Shown: one piece after another, positions 43,828-52,787 of the stretch
Layout: every line of letters starts with the position of its first letter
Position numbering within the stretch: position 1 is the stretch's first letter
Source: Tolypothrix sp. NIES-4075
GTDB lineage: Bacteria > Cyanobacteriota > Cyanobacteriia > Cyanobacteriales > Nostocaceae
Assembly: GCF_002218085.1 (NCBI RefSeq)
Contig: NZ_BDUC01000002.1
Span: 744,001 to 808,000 of the forward strand
DNA: 64,000 bases
Direction of reading: 5' to 3'
The notes under the pieces: generated by a model
Seen by the model: the letters and a program-made list of their open reading frames with translations, nothing else
Told to the model about the DNA's origin: nothing
Database searches by the model: none
Position numbers and translations under genes: made by a program

Positions 43828-45564
43828 TTAATACATACGGTCATTACGGTCGAGGCGTAAAAGCAGGCGAATCAGCACAACTGAGACTCCGGCAGCAATT
43901 AAACCAGGAAGCAATGCTAACCATACATAATGATTCACTAAGAGAATCGTAGCAGAAACAGTAAATCCACTGATAATCAGAGCATAGCTCATTCCCAGCT
44001 GAATATTGCTTTGTCGGCGCAGCAGGCGATCTGTTTCAGGCGATCGCACGCGTACCCGCACATCTCCCCGTTCTAGTTTTTCTAGTGTATCTTCTAATCT
44101 ACGTGGTAGTCCTAATGCAGTACTGCTAACTTGAGCTGCTTGCCGACTTAATTCATTGAGAAAACTATTGCCATCATTACCATTCATATTCGTCATAAGC
44201 TGCATTGCATATGGTTTGGCAACTTCCATAAAGTTAAATTCGGGGTCTAAGCCTTTACCGACTCCCTCTAAAGTAGAAAAAGCTCGCATCACAAATGTGA
44301 AAGTTGCGGGAAATCTAAATGGCTGATCGTAAGCTATTTCATAAAGATCGTCACTAATTGATGCCACAGACTGATTCTCAAACGGCTGATCCATGAAATG
44401 ATCGAGCATATACTGGACAGAACGCCGCACAGGTCCCATATCATCTACTGGTGCTAATGCTCCCAAATCGATGAGAGATTGGACAACGCGATCGCCATCT
44501 TTAGAAGCAATCCCAAACAACGTTTCCATCAGTCCATCACGAATGTTGGACTTAATCCGCCCCATCATCCCGAAATCGTAGAAAATCAAAGAACCATCCG
44601 GACTGACAGCAACATTGCCAGGGTGGGGATCGGCGTGGAAAAAGCCATTATCGAGCAACTGGTGCAAATAAGCTTCCGCACCTTGACGAGCCACAGCTTT
44701 GCGGTCTATACCCGCAGCTTCTAAAGCTTCGTATTGACTTATTTTAATACCTGGGAGATACTCTAGAGTCAGCACTCGCGGCGAAGTGTAGCGCCAGTAA
44801 ACTCGCGGCACCTTCACCCAATCGTAGCTGCGAAAATTGCGGCGAAAAGTATCCGCATTGCGACCTTCATTGAGATAATCAACTTCTTCCCAAAGAATGC
44901 GGCAACACTCTTCATAAATACCAATCCAATCTCGTCCGCGTCCCCATTTAGGATGATTTTGAAAGTAACGTGTAATCCCTTTGAGAATTTTTAAATCAAT
45001 TTCAAAAAGCTTCTTGAGTCCAGGACGTTGCACCTTGACAACAACAGATTCCCCCGAATGCAACACAGCTTTATGCACTTGTCCCAAACTAGCAGCAGCT
45101 AAAGGAATCGGCTCAAAACTGTGAAAAAGTACAGGAATTTTCTTGCCTAGCTCTTGCTCAATAATCGCTTCTACCTTCTCATAGCTAAATGCCGGCACTT
45201 TGTCTTGTAACTTTGCCAGTTCCTCGACATATTCGACTGGGAATATATCAGCACGAGTAGAAAAAAGTTGTCCAACTTTAATAAAAGTTGGACCCAAATC
45301 TAACAGGGTAGTGCGAATCCAAATCGCTTGTGCCTTGCGTCTGGCTGCTTGCTTTGTCTCACTCACTCCACCTGGATAACTCCAAGATTTGTTGTAGAGC
45401 CAAAGCCTGAACATCAAAGTTAAGACAAAACCCCAAATGTCTACAAAGCGCCGTCTACTAGAGTAGTTATCGCGATTCCAACGGTATGCTTTGTCTGAAT
45501 AACCCTTTTCCATATGCCGTGTATACCGCTGGTTTTTGACTGAATTACCAGGAAGAAAAGACAC
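43828..45564 (-). CDS. AarF/ABC1/UbiB family atypical kinase
   Basis: A 578-residue member of the ABC1/UbiB family. The KxGQ motif is KVGQLFSTRADIFP (about 96-109); the Ala-rich nucleotide loop is AAASLGQVHKA; metal-binding and catalytic phrases are HADPHPGNVAV and YDFGMMGRI. Two C-terminal membrane helices (about 520-570) follow. Cyanobacterial and plastid relatives (ABC1K) act on isoprenoid quinone and tocopherol metabolism at thylakoids. The substrate of this one is not known. It overlaps the PP2C gene, which suggests a common unit. Confidence 0.92.
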   Translation of the reverse strand: MSFLPGNSVKNQRYTRHMEKGYSDKAYRWNRDNYSSRRRFVDIWGFVLTLMFRLWLYNKSWSYPGGVSETKQAARRKAQAIWIRTTLLDLGPTFIKVGQLFSTRADIFPVEYVEELAKLQDKVPAFSYEKVEAIIEQELGKKIPVLFHSFEPIPLAAASLGQVHKAVLHSGESVVVKVQRPGLKKLFEIDLKILKGITRYFQNHPKWGRGRDWIGIYEECCRILWEEVDYLNEGRNADTFRRNFRSYDWVKVPRVYWRYTSPRVLTLEYLPGIKISQYEALEAAGIDRKAVARQGAEAYLHQLLDNGFFHADPHPGNVAVSPDGSLIFYDFGMMGRIKSNIRDGLMETLFGIASKDGDRVVQSLIDLGALAPVDDMGPVRRSVQYMLDHFMDQPFENQSVASISDDLYEIAYDQPFRFPATFTFVMRAFSTLEGVGKGLDPEFNFMEVAKPYAMQLMTNMNGNDGNSFLNELSRQAAQVSSTALGLPRRLEDTLEKLERGDVRVRVRSPETDRLLRRQSNIQLGMSYALIISGFTVSATILLVNHYVWLALLPGLIAAGVSVVLIRLLLRLDRNDRMY

Positions 45565-45589
45565 TCTGATTCCTAAACTATTTTTTAAT

Positions 45590-45722
45590 AATTGTTAGTG
45601 GTTAGTTGTTGAGTTGTTAAGTTGTTAGTTGTTGGTTGTTGGTTGTTAGTTATTAATTGTCCTAATAACTATTAACTACTAACTCCGCTCCTACTAACTA
45701 CTAACTCCGCTCCTCCTAACCC
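45590..45722. repeat. gttgttagt and ctaactccg short repeats
   Basis: Heptamer-like gttagtt, gttgtta and gttggtt units (45592-45655) are followed by two copies of ctactaactccgctcc (about 45674-45717). They fill the gap between the AarF gene and the small gene upstream. Confidence 0.75.
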
Positions 45723-46052
45723 CTAACCGGCAAAATTGCTGCGATATCGTTGTAATTCGGTTCGCAACAGAGCAATATCTGCTCGCAGTTCATCAATCGT
45801 TGCTTGCACATCAACTGAAGTAGAACCGGTTTGGCTGCTTGGTGTGGTGTATGTACCAGCACCGGCTGCTTCTGCGGCTTGATTTGCCCGCTCTAGAACT
45901 TCTTCTGTAAACGATCGCAGCTGCTCTCTAGCTTCGGCATCAAATTTGCCAAGTTCGCTCAAAGCATCGGTTATAGCGACTTCTACGCGCTCATTCAGGA
46001 TTTCCGCTACCGCTCTACCAACGAAAAATGCTTGCACAAGGGGGTTACTCAT
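45723..46052 (-). CDS. Small conserved cyanobacterial protein of unknown function
   Basis: A 109-residue hydrophilic protein. It starts MSNPLVQAFFVGRAVAEILN and has a helical first half, an Ala/Gly/Thr/Ser-rich linker (about 60-78) and a C-terminal coiled-coil stretch ATIDELRADIALLRTELQRY. The type is widespread in cyanobacteria beside photosynthesis or quinone genes, but I cannot assign a function. No signal peptide or membrane helix is convincing. Confidence 0.75.
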   Translation of the reverse strand: MSNPLVQAFFVGRAVAEILNERVEVAITDALSELGKFDAEAREQLRSFTEEVLERANQAAEAAGAGTYTTPSSQTGSTSVDVQATIDELRADIALLRTELQRYRSNFAG

Positions 46053-46833
46053 AAATTTTTGTTACGCTCATCCGCAAGAGAATTATAGCTTGCCTGCCTG
46101 CTTTACTGCTTCTGCTTTTAGTACTGGGCTTTTATGAAAGCGACATCCGCCAATGGGTGAAGAGTAATTTATACTTAAGTATGTATCGGTTGTCGCATGG
46201 TCAAACCTGCGTCTCATCAAAAGCCTTAGATTGCTTTGTTTTTTGAGAAGATTATCGTAAATAATCATAGATAAGAGCGATCGCCAATCACTTCGTCTAA
46301 GTTGCATTATCTAATGCTTGATAGATATAGATCGAATTTTACGTACTGGTCTGGATTTATATTATTGAAGAAACATCTGAACTAGAGTTAATACCTGATA
46401 GTGTTATAGCAGACTGGGATAGTCAACTCAACTTTCAAGCCAGTTTCTTGTAAACCTATCATCAAGCATTACTGCTTCAATTCATACAACTTAACTAGTA
46501 TAATCAATAAAATTTAGTTAGCATTTGATACAGTTATATCCCTGTTCACACAAGACTATCAAAAGTTTTTGTTCTCATGTTTATGTAAAAGTAAAGATAT
46601 ATTACTATGTTCATATTATTACTACTGAAAATACTAAAAGTAATAAACCAACCACATTCAGCCAAGATTATAAGATTGGTTGAAAGTACCCTTTATAATT
46701 AGAATTAGTCAAGATAACGTTGTCGTAAAAACTATTAACAGAAACGCGACCGCATATTATTTATTGATGTTTTTGAATAATTTTATATCTATCTGATATT
46801 ATTTTAACTAAAACAAAGCAGGAGATTATTTAT
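46053..46833. other. Long gap upstream of hicBA with a 11-bp inverted repeat
   Basis: 781 bases without a supported gene. taatgcttgat (46312-46322) and atcaagcatta (46461-46471) bound a 160-base segment with a short open frame reading about EETSELELIPDSVIADWDSQ, which is not recognised. The segment may be a decayed mobile element. The hicBA promoter should lie near 46760-46800; a loose ttgatg (46764) / tatcta (46786) pair is possible. Confidence 0.4.
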
Positions 46834-47058
46834 ATGCTTTACAAAGCAAATCTTATTATCGAAAAAGATGAGTATGGATATTATGCTTCTTGTCCAGAAC
46901 TTCCTGGATGTCAATCTCAAGGAGATTCTTTAGAAGAGGTAAGAGAAAATATCAAAGAAGCTGTTGAACTTTATCTTGAAACTTTATCAGAGTCAGAAAA
47001 ACAGGCTCTTTTAAACAAGGAAATTATAACAATGACTTTAGAGGTACAAGTTGCCTAA
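46834..47058 (+). CDS. hicB: HicB-type antitoxin
   Basis: A 74-residue HicB-like antitoxin with the partial RNase H-like fold: YKANLIIEKDEYGYYASCPE then LPGCQSQGDSLEEVRENIKE. This is the short form without a DNA-binding tail. An aggag ribosome site lies upstream (46821-46825). It is encoded just before the toxin and overlaps it by eight bases. It should bind and block HicA, perhaps also regulating the operon, though no separate DNA-binding domain is visible. Confidence 0.9.
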   Translation: MLYKANLIIEKDEYGYYASCPELPGCQSQGDSLEEVRENIKEAVELYLETLSESEKQALLNKEIITMTLEVQVA

Positions 47059-47287
47059 ACAACCGCGTCTCACAGCGAATAAAGCGGAAAAACTCTTATT
47101 AGATGCTGGCTTTATCCAGATTAAAAGCAAAGGCAGTCATAGAGTTTATCGCTTAGAGGATGTTAGGATTGTGATTCCTTTTCATTCAGGCAAAGTTTTA
47201 CACCCAAAGATAGTTCAACAGGTTATGCAAGCTATCAAACCTACTGACAATGATATTGTTGAAGACACTTCTGATGATAGTCAATAA
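47051..47287 (+). CDS. hicA: HicA-type mRNA interferase toxin
   Basis: A 78-residue HicA toxin with a double-stranded-RNA-binding-like fold. Family features are KAEKLLLDAGFIQIKSKGSHR with the catalytic histidine in KGSHRVY, then VIPFHSGKVLHPKIVQQVM. The start is TTG at 47051, inside the antitoxin gene; no ATG is available. An acidic tail of about 15 residues extends past the usual end. It would cut mRNA when free of HicB. Confidence 0.9.
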   Translation: MPKQPRLTANKAEKLLLDAGFIQIKSKGSHRVYRLEDVRIVIPFHSGKVLHPKIVQQVMQAIKPTDNDIVEDTSDDSQ

Positions 47288-47303
47288 GCAAGTAAGTACA
47301 TAA

Positions 47304-50018
47304 TTATGTATGATTTCTACTTGGATAATGTAGTAATAAAAACTCTTCAGCAGAAGCGCGATCGCTTACAACCCCATCCAATGTAGCAGCAAGCAAATCA
47401 TCCAACATTTGCTTAAACTGCGGTCCCGGTTTATACCCCAATCTTTTTAAATCATTGCCATTCAAAATCGGCTGAACGTTAGTCCATACTGTCAAATATT
47501 GCCAAATTTTCCGCCTTACTACTCGCTTACTTCGCACCGCAATTAAAATTAACATTGGTAAGTCATACTTTCGCAGCAACTGCACTACTTGACTCGGACG
47601 CTGGAAAGTTGGTAATAATGTCATCACCTCAGTTTCAGCCGATGTTAAGTTTTCTAACCTTTTGATGCTATCTTCTGGAAATTGCAGATTTTTTGCTACC
47701 TTACCGCGATATTCTGGTGCAAGGTGCGCGATGATAGCTTCTAAACGCATTTGCCAATGAATCAAACTTTGCCTTTGGTCAAATCGTCGCAAACAGCGTT
47801 CTAGCAAACGTAATTGCCGCAATAATTCTTCATCTAATTTTAGTGTAGGATGAATGCATTGCAACGCCCCTAAATTATCGAGCAACTGTAAAGCAGCTTT
47901 CCAATAATGCGCTTCTAAGATATGCTTTAATTCGGCTTTGAGTCGAGTTTGTAAAGCCGGAGTTTTGCTATTTTGTTGTGCAGTGCGATCGTAAATGCCG
48001 CTATTAATCGCATAACGAATATACGCTTCTGTTTGCGGTTCAATTTTAAAGCCAAAGCGCACCGCAAAGCGGACACCGCGATAAATGCGTGTCGGATCTT
48101 CGATAAAACTGTTGACGTGTAAAACGCGAATTTGCTTTGCTTGTAAATCTAGCAAACCGCCAAAGAAATCGAGTAATTCACCAGCGCGGGGAGAAGTTAA
48201 TCGTAGCGCGATCGCATTAATCGTAAAATCTCGTCGATACAAATCTTGACGAATCGAACTCGCTTCTACTTCCGGATTCGCCGCCGGATAAGGATAAAAT
48301 TCTGTTCTAGCAGTAGCAATATCCACCCATAAAGAGTCTAATTCTGGGTCATTATGCCACAGCAAAGCCGCAGTTTGAAAAGCACCATGAATTTCTAAAC
48401 GTGCATTAGAATAAACTTGCTGAAGCGTATGTGCTAATTCTACACCAGCACCGACTTCTGCTGATTTGTGAAAGCCATCAACTACAAGGTCAATGTCTTT
48501 AATCATCAAAGCACTTGCGGATTCTTCAGCTAATAATAAATCCCGCACCGCACCCCCAACTAAATAAAGATGCCAACCGCGTTTTTCTGCCTCTTTTGAT
48601 GCTAAGTTAAGTAACTGCCAAAGTTGCGGCGCAAGTTTATTTTGCAATTGAGAAATGACAATACTTTCCCCCCCTCTCCCCTTCCCCCTCTCCCCCCCTC
48701 CTCTTTCTTCCCCTTGATGTAATTCCCGCAAAACATCAGTGCGGGTGACAATTCCCAATAATTGCTTATCTTGCAACACTGGTAAGCGTCCAATATCATA
48801 TGTCACCATCAGCGCTTCGATTTCGGGGAGTGTGGTATCTGGTGTAATTGTTTTCAGGTTAGTTGTCATGTAGCCTTTAACTGGTGCATGACTAAAGCCG
48901 TGATGCAAAGCGATATCTAAATCTCGACGCGAAATTATACCTACTAGTTGTGCCTCAGCATCAACTACAGATAAACCAGAATGTCCGTAGCGCAACAAAA
49001 TGCGCTGTGCTTCTTCGATGGTGGTTTCTGGACGGATGGTGCGGACTGGAGAGGACATTAAATCTCTCGCTGTGGGAGGATGAGGAATATTAGCTTTTAT
49101 GCCGTCAAGAAGTTGGTTTAATATGACTTGTGGATCTACTCCGCGCAGGTTAACCGATGTAGCTTGAGAATGTCCGCCACCGCCTAAAGGTTCAAATAAT
49201 TCGTGAAGATTAACATTCTTGATTTGCGATCGCCCAATCACCGTTAATCGCGATTCGTTTTCCGCAGGATATTCATTTGCCAGCAGTAAAGCATCAATTT
49301 CGGTTAAGGTCATTAGCTGCGAGGCAAGACTTGATAATCCAGGCACAAATTTATCTGTTTTCAGAATCACCCAGGCGATCGCATATCCACGTATGCATAT
49401 AGATTGCAATTTGTCTATAGCTTGAGTTAACAATTGCTGCAATTGTACGGATAAACCCGGATCTAGATATTCAGCAATTATCGACAAACTAGCGCCTTGT
49501 TGCATCAACCAAGCTAAAGCTAAAGCATCTCGCGGGGTGCTAGAGTCAAAGATGAGAGAGCCGGTATCAACATGAATACCCAAAGCCATGACAGTAGCTT
49601 GAGCAGGCGTGAGGGAAATTTGCTGCTGTTGTAATTGTTCCACCATTAAAGTTGTGGTGGCACCGACAGAAGAAATATGCGCGACCGTGGCAGGAATATC
49701 TGATTCTTGCGCGATGTGATGGTCATATACTATGATTTCTTTTAAGTTGGGTAAATCTAACCATTCGGCAGCTTTACCCAGGCGATCGCGTTGTTGCGTA
49801 TCCACCACACTTAGAGAGCGAATTTTTTCTGGATTGACCGAACGCCGTTCAATCAACGGATATTCATCCCGATGCAACGCCAAAAAATCCCGCACAGGTG
49901 GATGAGAACCGCCAGTCAGAACAATCAAGCTTCCTGGTAGCAGGCATGTAAGCCCTACCGCTGCTCCTAACGCATCAAAATCAGCTGTAGTGTGGCAAAG
50001 AATTAAATCCATAGTCAT
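47304..50018 (-). CDS. DHH phosphoesterase-CBS-tRNA nucleotidyltransferase fusion
   Basis: A 904-residue three-part protein. Residues 1-305 are a DHH/DHHA1 phosphoesterase (TTADFDALGAAVG, VVDTQQRDR, VYDHH, GGGGHSQATS). Two CBS domains follow (about 315-435: ARDLMSSPVRTIRP and VKGYMTTNLKTITPDTTLPE). From about 455 comes a class II nucleotidyltransferase: LYLVGGAVRDLLL, DIDLVVDG as the DxD site, YRRDFTINAIALRL and DPTRIYRGVRFAVRFGF. It adds CC or A to tRNA 3' ends; which one is not clear. The CBS part suggests nucleotide sensing. A Gly/Arg-rich stretch in the linker comes from a purine-rich repeat. Confidence 0.92.
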   Translation of the reverse strand: MTMDLILCHTTADFDALGAAVGLTCLLPGSLIVLTGGSHPPVRDFLALHRDEYPLIERRSVNPEKIRSLSVVDTQQRDRLGKAAEWLDLPNLKEIIVYDHHIAQESDIPATVAHISSVGATTTLMVEQLQQQQISLTPAQATVMALGIHVDTGSLIFDSSTPRDALALAWLMQQGASLSIIAEYLDPGLSVQLQQLLTQAIDKLQSICIRGYAIAWVILKTDKFVPGLSSLASQLMTLTEIDALLLANEYPAENESRLTVIGRSQIKNVNLHELFEPLGGGGHSQATSVNLRGVDPQVILNQLLDGIKANIPHPPTARDLMSSPVRTIRPETTIEEAQRILLRYGHSGLSVVDAEAQLVGIISRRDLDIALHHGFSHAPVKGYMTTNLKTITPDTTLPEIEALMVTYDIGRLPVLQDKQLLGIVTRTDVLRELHQGEERGGGERGKGRGGESIVISQLQNKLAPQLWQLLNLASKEAEKRGWHLYLVGGAVRDLLLAEESASALMIKDIDLVVDGFHKSAEVGAGVELAHTLQQVYSNARLEIHGAFQTAALLWHNDPELDSLWVDIATARTEFYPYPAANPEVEASSIRQDLYRRDFTINAIALRLTSPRAGELLDFFGGLLDLQAKQIRVLHVNSFIEDPTRIYRGVRFAVRFGFKIEPQTEAYIRYAINSGIYDRTAQQNSKTPALQTRLKAELKHILEAHYWKAALQLLDNLGALQCIHPTLKLDEELLRQLRLLERCLRRFDQRQSLIHWQMRLEAIIAHLAPEYRGKVAKNLQFPEDSIKRLENLTSAETEVMTLLPTFQRPSQVVQLLRKYDLPMLILIAVRSKRVVRRKIWQYLTVWTNVQPILNGNDLKRLGYKPGPQFKQMLDDLLAATLDGVVSDRASAEEFLLLHYPSRNHT
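48665..48713. repeat. Pyrimidine-rich run inside the fusion gene
   Basis: A run of ccccctctcccc type adds about 15 residues (EERGGGERGKGRGGE) between the CBS pair and the nucleotidyltransferase domain. The frame is kept. Confidence 0.8.
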
Positions 50019-50175
50019 TAATCATTGGTCATTAGTCATTGGTACTTGTAACGCACAAAGAACTAATGACTAAATGGTTACAATTTCTGCTAGCTTAAAA
50101 GTGGGGAAAGACCTTAAGTGTTGCCCTTTAAGATATTCTATCTTTAGTATTTAGCTGTAAAAGTGAGAAGGAAAA

Positions 50176-50364
50176 ATGACCATTATATTCCAAGCTGCAT
50201 TAGTCGCGCTGGTTGCGTTGTCGTTTGTCATGGTTGTTGGTGTTCCGGTAGCTTATGCCACTCCGCAAAATTGGAATGAGTCGAAAAAGCTACTTTGGAT
50301 CGGTTCTGGAGTCTGGTTTGCCTTAGTGTTTTTAGTTGGTCTATTAAACTTTTTTGTGGTATAG
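50176..50364 (+). CDS. psbZ: Photosystem II protein PsbZ
   Basis: PsbZ, 62 residues, is a two-helix subunit at the edge of the photosystem II core that helps bind CP43 and outer subunits. The two membrane helices (about 5-26 and 40-61) flank NWNESKKLLW, a typical family loop. A gaagga ribosome site lies upstream of the ATG. It is followed by ribH, a common order in cyanobacteria. Confidence 0.95.
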   Translation: MTIIFQAALVALVALSFVMVVGVPVAYATPQNWNESKKLLWIGSGVWFALVFLVGLLNFFVV

Positions 50365-50433
50365 CGACTGTTAGTCAACGCTGGCAAATAGTGTAAACAT
50401 TTGCTTCATCAGAGGGCAGGGAGCTTTCTAGCA

Positions 50434-50475
50434 GGGGGACAAACAGGAATTTCTTCCTTGTCTCCCTTGTCCCCC
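50434..50475. terminator. gggggacaa hairpin after psbZ
   Basis: Arms gggggacaa (50434-50442) and ttgtccccc (50467-50475) enclose 24 bases. It lies 70 bases after the psbZ stop and could end that transcript. Purine/pyrimidine bias also places it with the window's ggggagt-type repeats. Confidence 0.5.
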
Positions 50476-50569
50476 CCTCTCCCCATCTCCCAAACTTTCC
50501 TGCTGCTCTACTTTTAAATAAGAAATGTATATTGGCTGATATGTATAGTTGATTGATTAAGAGGCAGTT

Positions 50570-51145
50570 ATGGCAGTTTTCGAGGGAACTTTTACTCAGA
50601 CAGAACCTTTGCGGTTTGCAGTGGTTATTGGTCGATTCAATGACCTCGTTACCAGTAAGCTGCTAGAAGGCTGTCAAGATTGCTTGAAACGCCACGGCGT
50701 AGATGTCAATCCTCAAGGAACTCAAGTAGATTATGTTTGGGTTCCCGGCAGTTTTGAAGTGCCAGTAGTGGCTCGTCAGCTGGCGCTTTCTCAAAGATAT
50801 GATGCAATCATTTGTCTGGGTGCTGTTATCCGAGGGCAAACGCCTCATTTTGATTTCGTATCCTCTGAAGTAGCTAAAGGTATTGCCGCTGCTGCCTTTC
50901 AAACTGGCGTTCCGGTAGTTTTTGGCGTTTTGACAACGGACACGATGCAACAAGCTTTAGAAAGGGCAGGTATTAAGAGTAATTTGGGTTGGGAATACGC
51001 CATGAGTGCCTTGGAAATGGCTAGCCTCATGCGGAATTTGCGCTCTAACCTGGCAGAGCCATATCGCAATTCTCAATCTCTGCCTCCCTCTTTTAAAAGT
51101 GCCAGCTTAGGTGAATTTGCCGCCGAGTCACAAGAACACGTCTAA
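50570..51145 (+). CDS. ribH: 6,7-dimethyl-8-ribityllumazine synthase
   Basis: Lumazine synthase, 191 residues, condenses the ribityl-uracil with dihydroxybutanone phosphate in riboflavin synthesis. Visible motifs are RFAVVIGRFND, VWVPGSFEVPVVARQLA, CLGAVIRGQTPHFDFV with the catalytic histidine region, VPVVFGVLTTDTMQQALERA and NLGWEYAMSALEMASLM. A gagg ribosome site lies six bases before ATG. A tail of about 35 residues past the usual end (LRSNLAEPY to SQEHV) is polar and unmatched. Confidence 0.95.
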   Translation: MAVFEGTFTQTEPLRFAVVIGRFNDLVTSKLLEGCQDCLKRHGVDVNPQGTQVDYVWVPGSFEVPVVARQLALSQRYDAIICLGAVIRGQTPHFDFVSSEVAKGIAAAAFQTGVPVVFGVLTTDTMQQALERAGIKSNLGWEYAMSALEMASLMRNLRSNLAEPYRNSQSLPPSFKSASLGEFAAESQEHV

Positions 51146-51252
51146 GGGTGTCAAGAGTCAAGAGTCAAGAATCTTTTGACTTTTGACTTTTGACTAATTA
51201 AGGTGTTGACAAACCGTTGTTGATGTGAGAATATAGCATTTATATGGAAGTT

Positions 51253-51324
51253 GCGGGTATAGCTCAGTGGTAGAGCGTCACCTTGCCAAGGTGAATGTCG
51301 CGCGTTCGAATCGCGTTACCCGCT
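51253..51324 (+). tRNA. tRNA-Gly (anticodon GCC)
   Basis: A full cloverleaf of 72 bases. The acceptor stem pairs gcgggta (51253-51259) with tacccgc (51317-51323); the D arm is agctcagtggtagagc; the anticodon loop ttgccaa has GCC; the T loop is gttcgaatc. CCA is not encoded. It follows ribH by about 110 bases that hold gtcaagagtcaag repeats. Confidence 0.97.
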
Positions 51325-51653
51325 TTTTAAGAAAATACTCTGTTTGTAACCGTTTCAAAGCTTTCAGCGGTTTCAAAAGTTTTCATGAAAAGTACTTTTG
51401 GTATCTATCTGAAACAAAGATTGGCTCAATTAAAGTGATTTTGGTGTAGTTTTGCTTTTATATAGCTGAACCATTGCACCTTCATAGGAGATGCTCTTAT
51501 TGAAATATGTGGCATCCAGACATAAGATATGGGCATCAACTGCAAGATGTCAGCTTTGGCAAAAGTCTTGAAAAAAAAGTTAAACCAGCAATTCTCAACA
51601 AGTATAAGCTATCAGAAGCTCGTGCAGTGTCTTTTTGACATCAGGAGAAAGCG
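51325..51653. other. Leader of the oxidase cluster
   Basis: 329 bases between tRNA-Gly and the first DUF2231 gene. No conserved gene; a 26-codon frame from 51490 has a ggag next to its ATG but too close to be a good ribosome site. Caaag/ctttc pairs near 51345-51375 may form a hairpin. The oxidase promoter should lie here. Confidence 0.4.
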
Positions 51654-52148
51654 ATGCCAATTCTACCTTTAAATAACGAGAATCTACCGTACCCCGATCC
51701 GATGCATCCCATCGTTGTCCATTTTGTGATTGCGATGGTATTTTTTTCCTTCTTTTGCGACGTGGTAGGCTATTTTAGCCGCAACGTGCGTTTGTTCGAG
51801 GTGAGTTTCTGGAATATGTTTGTTGCCTCGGTTTCTATTTTCGTGGCTGTCATCTTTGGTCAGTTTGAAGCTGGTTTGGCACAACCTTACCAAGCAGTCC
51901 AGCCGATACTAAATTCGCACACAATTACTGGCTGGTCGCTGGCAGCTATCCTTGTTGCGATTACAGCATGGCGCTTTTTCATTCGTACCCGCGATCCTTT
52001 AAATATACCTGTTGCTTACCTGGGTGTAGCTACGTTTTTAATTTGCCTGGTGTCATTGCAAGTATATTTAGGGACTCAATTGGTTTGGGTATACGGTTTG
52101 CATGTGGAACCAGTCGTCGAAGCTGCGAAAAAAGGGGTTTTACGATGA
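51654..52148 (+). CDS. DUF2231 membrane protein (first of two)
   Basis: A 164-residue protein with four membrane helices. It starts with a short polar lead, then DPMHPIVVHFVIAMVFFSFF; the HP..VHF motif with two histidines is the DUF2231 signature and could hold heme or metal. A further histidine is in ILNSHTITGW, and HV lies near the end. It overlaps the second DUF2231 gene by four bases (ATGA). Placement ahead of ctaC suggests an accessory or electron-input role for the oxidase; this is inference. Confidence 0.85.
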   Translation: MPILPLNNENLPYPDPMHPIVVHFVIAMVFFSFFCDVVGYFSRNVRLFEVSFWNMFVASVSIFVAVIFGQFEAGLAQPYQAVQPILNSHTITGWSLAAILVAITAWRFFIRTRDPLNIPVAYLGVATFLICLVSLQVYLGTQLVWVYGLHVEPVVEAAKKGVLR

Positions 52149-52750
52149 GCTCACAACTTATTGATTCTTTGTGGTTCAAGCTAGGTGCAAACCAACTGCC
52201 GTATGAAATGCCAATTCATCCGCAACTGGTGCATCTAACCTTAGGTTTGTTTATTATTGCAATTATTTTTGATATAGCCGGAACATTTTTTGCTTTAGAA
52301 AAACCGATTCTGAAATTTTTATCAATTCCAACTGTGCGATCGGGCTTTTTCGATGTCGGTTGGTACAATTTGCTGGCTGGTGCAGTTGTGACATTTTTTA
52401 CCGTAGCAGCAGGCTTTTTCGAGATGATGCTGGCAAACCCGCCAACTGATATAAAAAGTGCTTGGGGGTTGGGGGCTGGTGCAACTATGCTTTTACATGG
52501 TATGGGTGGAGTGTTGCTGTTAGCGGCTATTGTTGGCATGACTGTATGGCGAGGATTGCAGCGCTACCGTTGGCGCAAGGATAGCCGCAGACAGGTGCAG
52601 TGGAGCTATTTACTGGCAGGCATTGCGATACTGGGCATTTTATACGTCCACGGAACACTAGGGGCGCAAATGGGAGACGAGTTCGGGATTCACAATACTG
52701 CTGCGGGTTTGGTTCGGCAAGGCGAAAATCCCAACTTGTTGTTGAAGTAA
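52145..52750 (+). CDS. DUF2231 membrane protein (second of two)
   Basis: A 201-residue paralogue of the gene before it, with four or five membrane helices. The signature is MPIHPQLVHLTLGLFIIAII near residue 21; AGFFEMM and LLHGMGGVLLLAAIVGM follow, and YVHGTLGAQMG in the last helix. The start ATG 52145 overlaps the upstream stop; the longer frame back to 51968 is only the shadow of gene one. The two may form a heterodimer; not known. Confidence 0.85.
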   Translation: MSSQLIDSLWFKLGANQLPYEMPIHPQLVHLTLGLFIIAIIFDIAGTFFALEKPILKFLSIPTVRSGFFDVGWYNLLAGAVVTFFTVAAGFFEMMLANPPTDIKSAWGLGAGATMLLHGMGGVLLLAAIVGMTVWRGLQRYRWRKDSRRQVQWSYLLAGIAILGILYVHGTLGAQMGDEFGIHNTAAGLVRQGENPNLLLK

Positions 52751-52787
52751 CCTGACTGTAAGCGTGTATCTACTTAAAAAAATATTT

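Noticed and set aside
46083..46307. 74-residue minus-strand frame upstream of the small conserved gene
   Set aside because: No recognisable content and no ribosome site; the basic, Arg-rich residues look like random translation.
51490..51570. 26-codon frame before the DUF2231 genes
   Set aside because: The ggag directly abuts the ATG, which is too close for a ribosome site, and no conservation can be judged.
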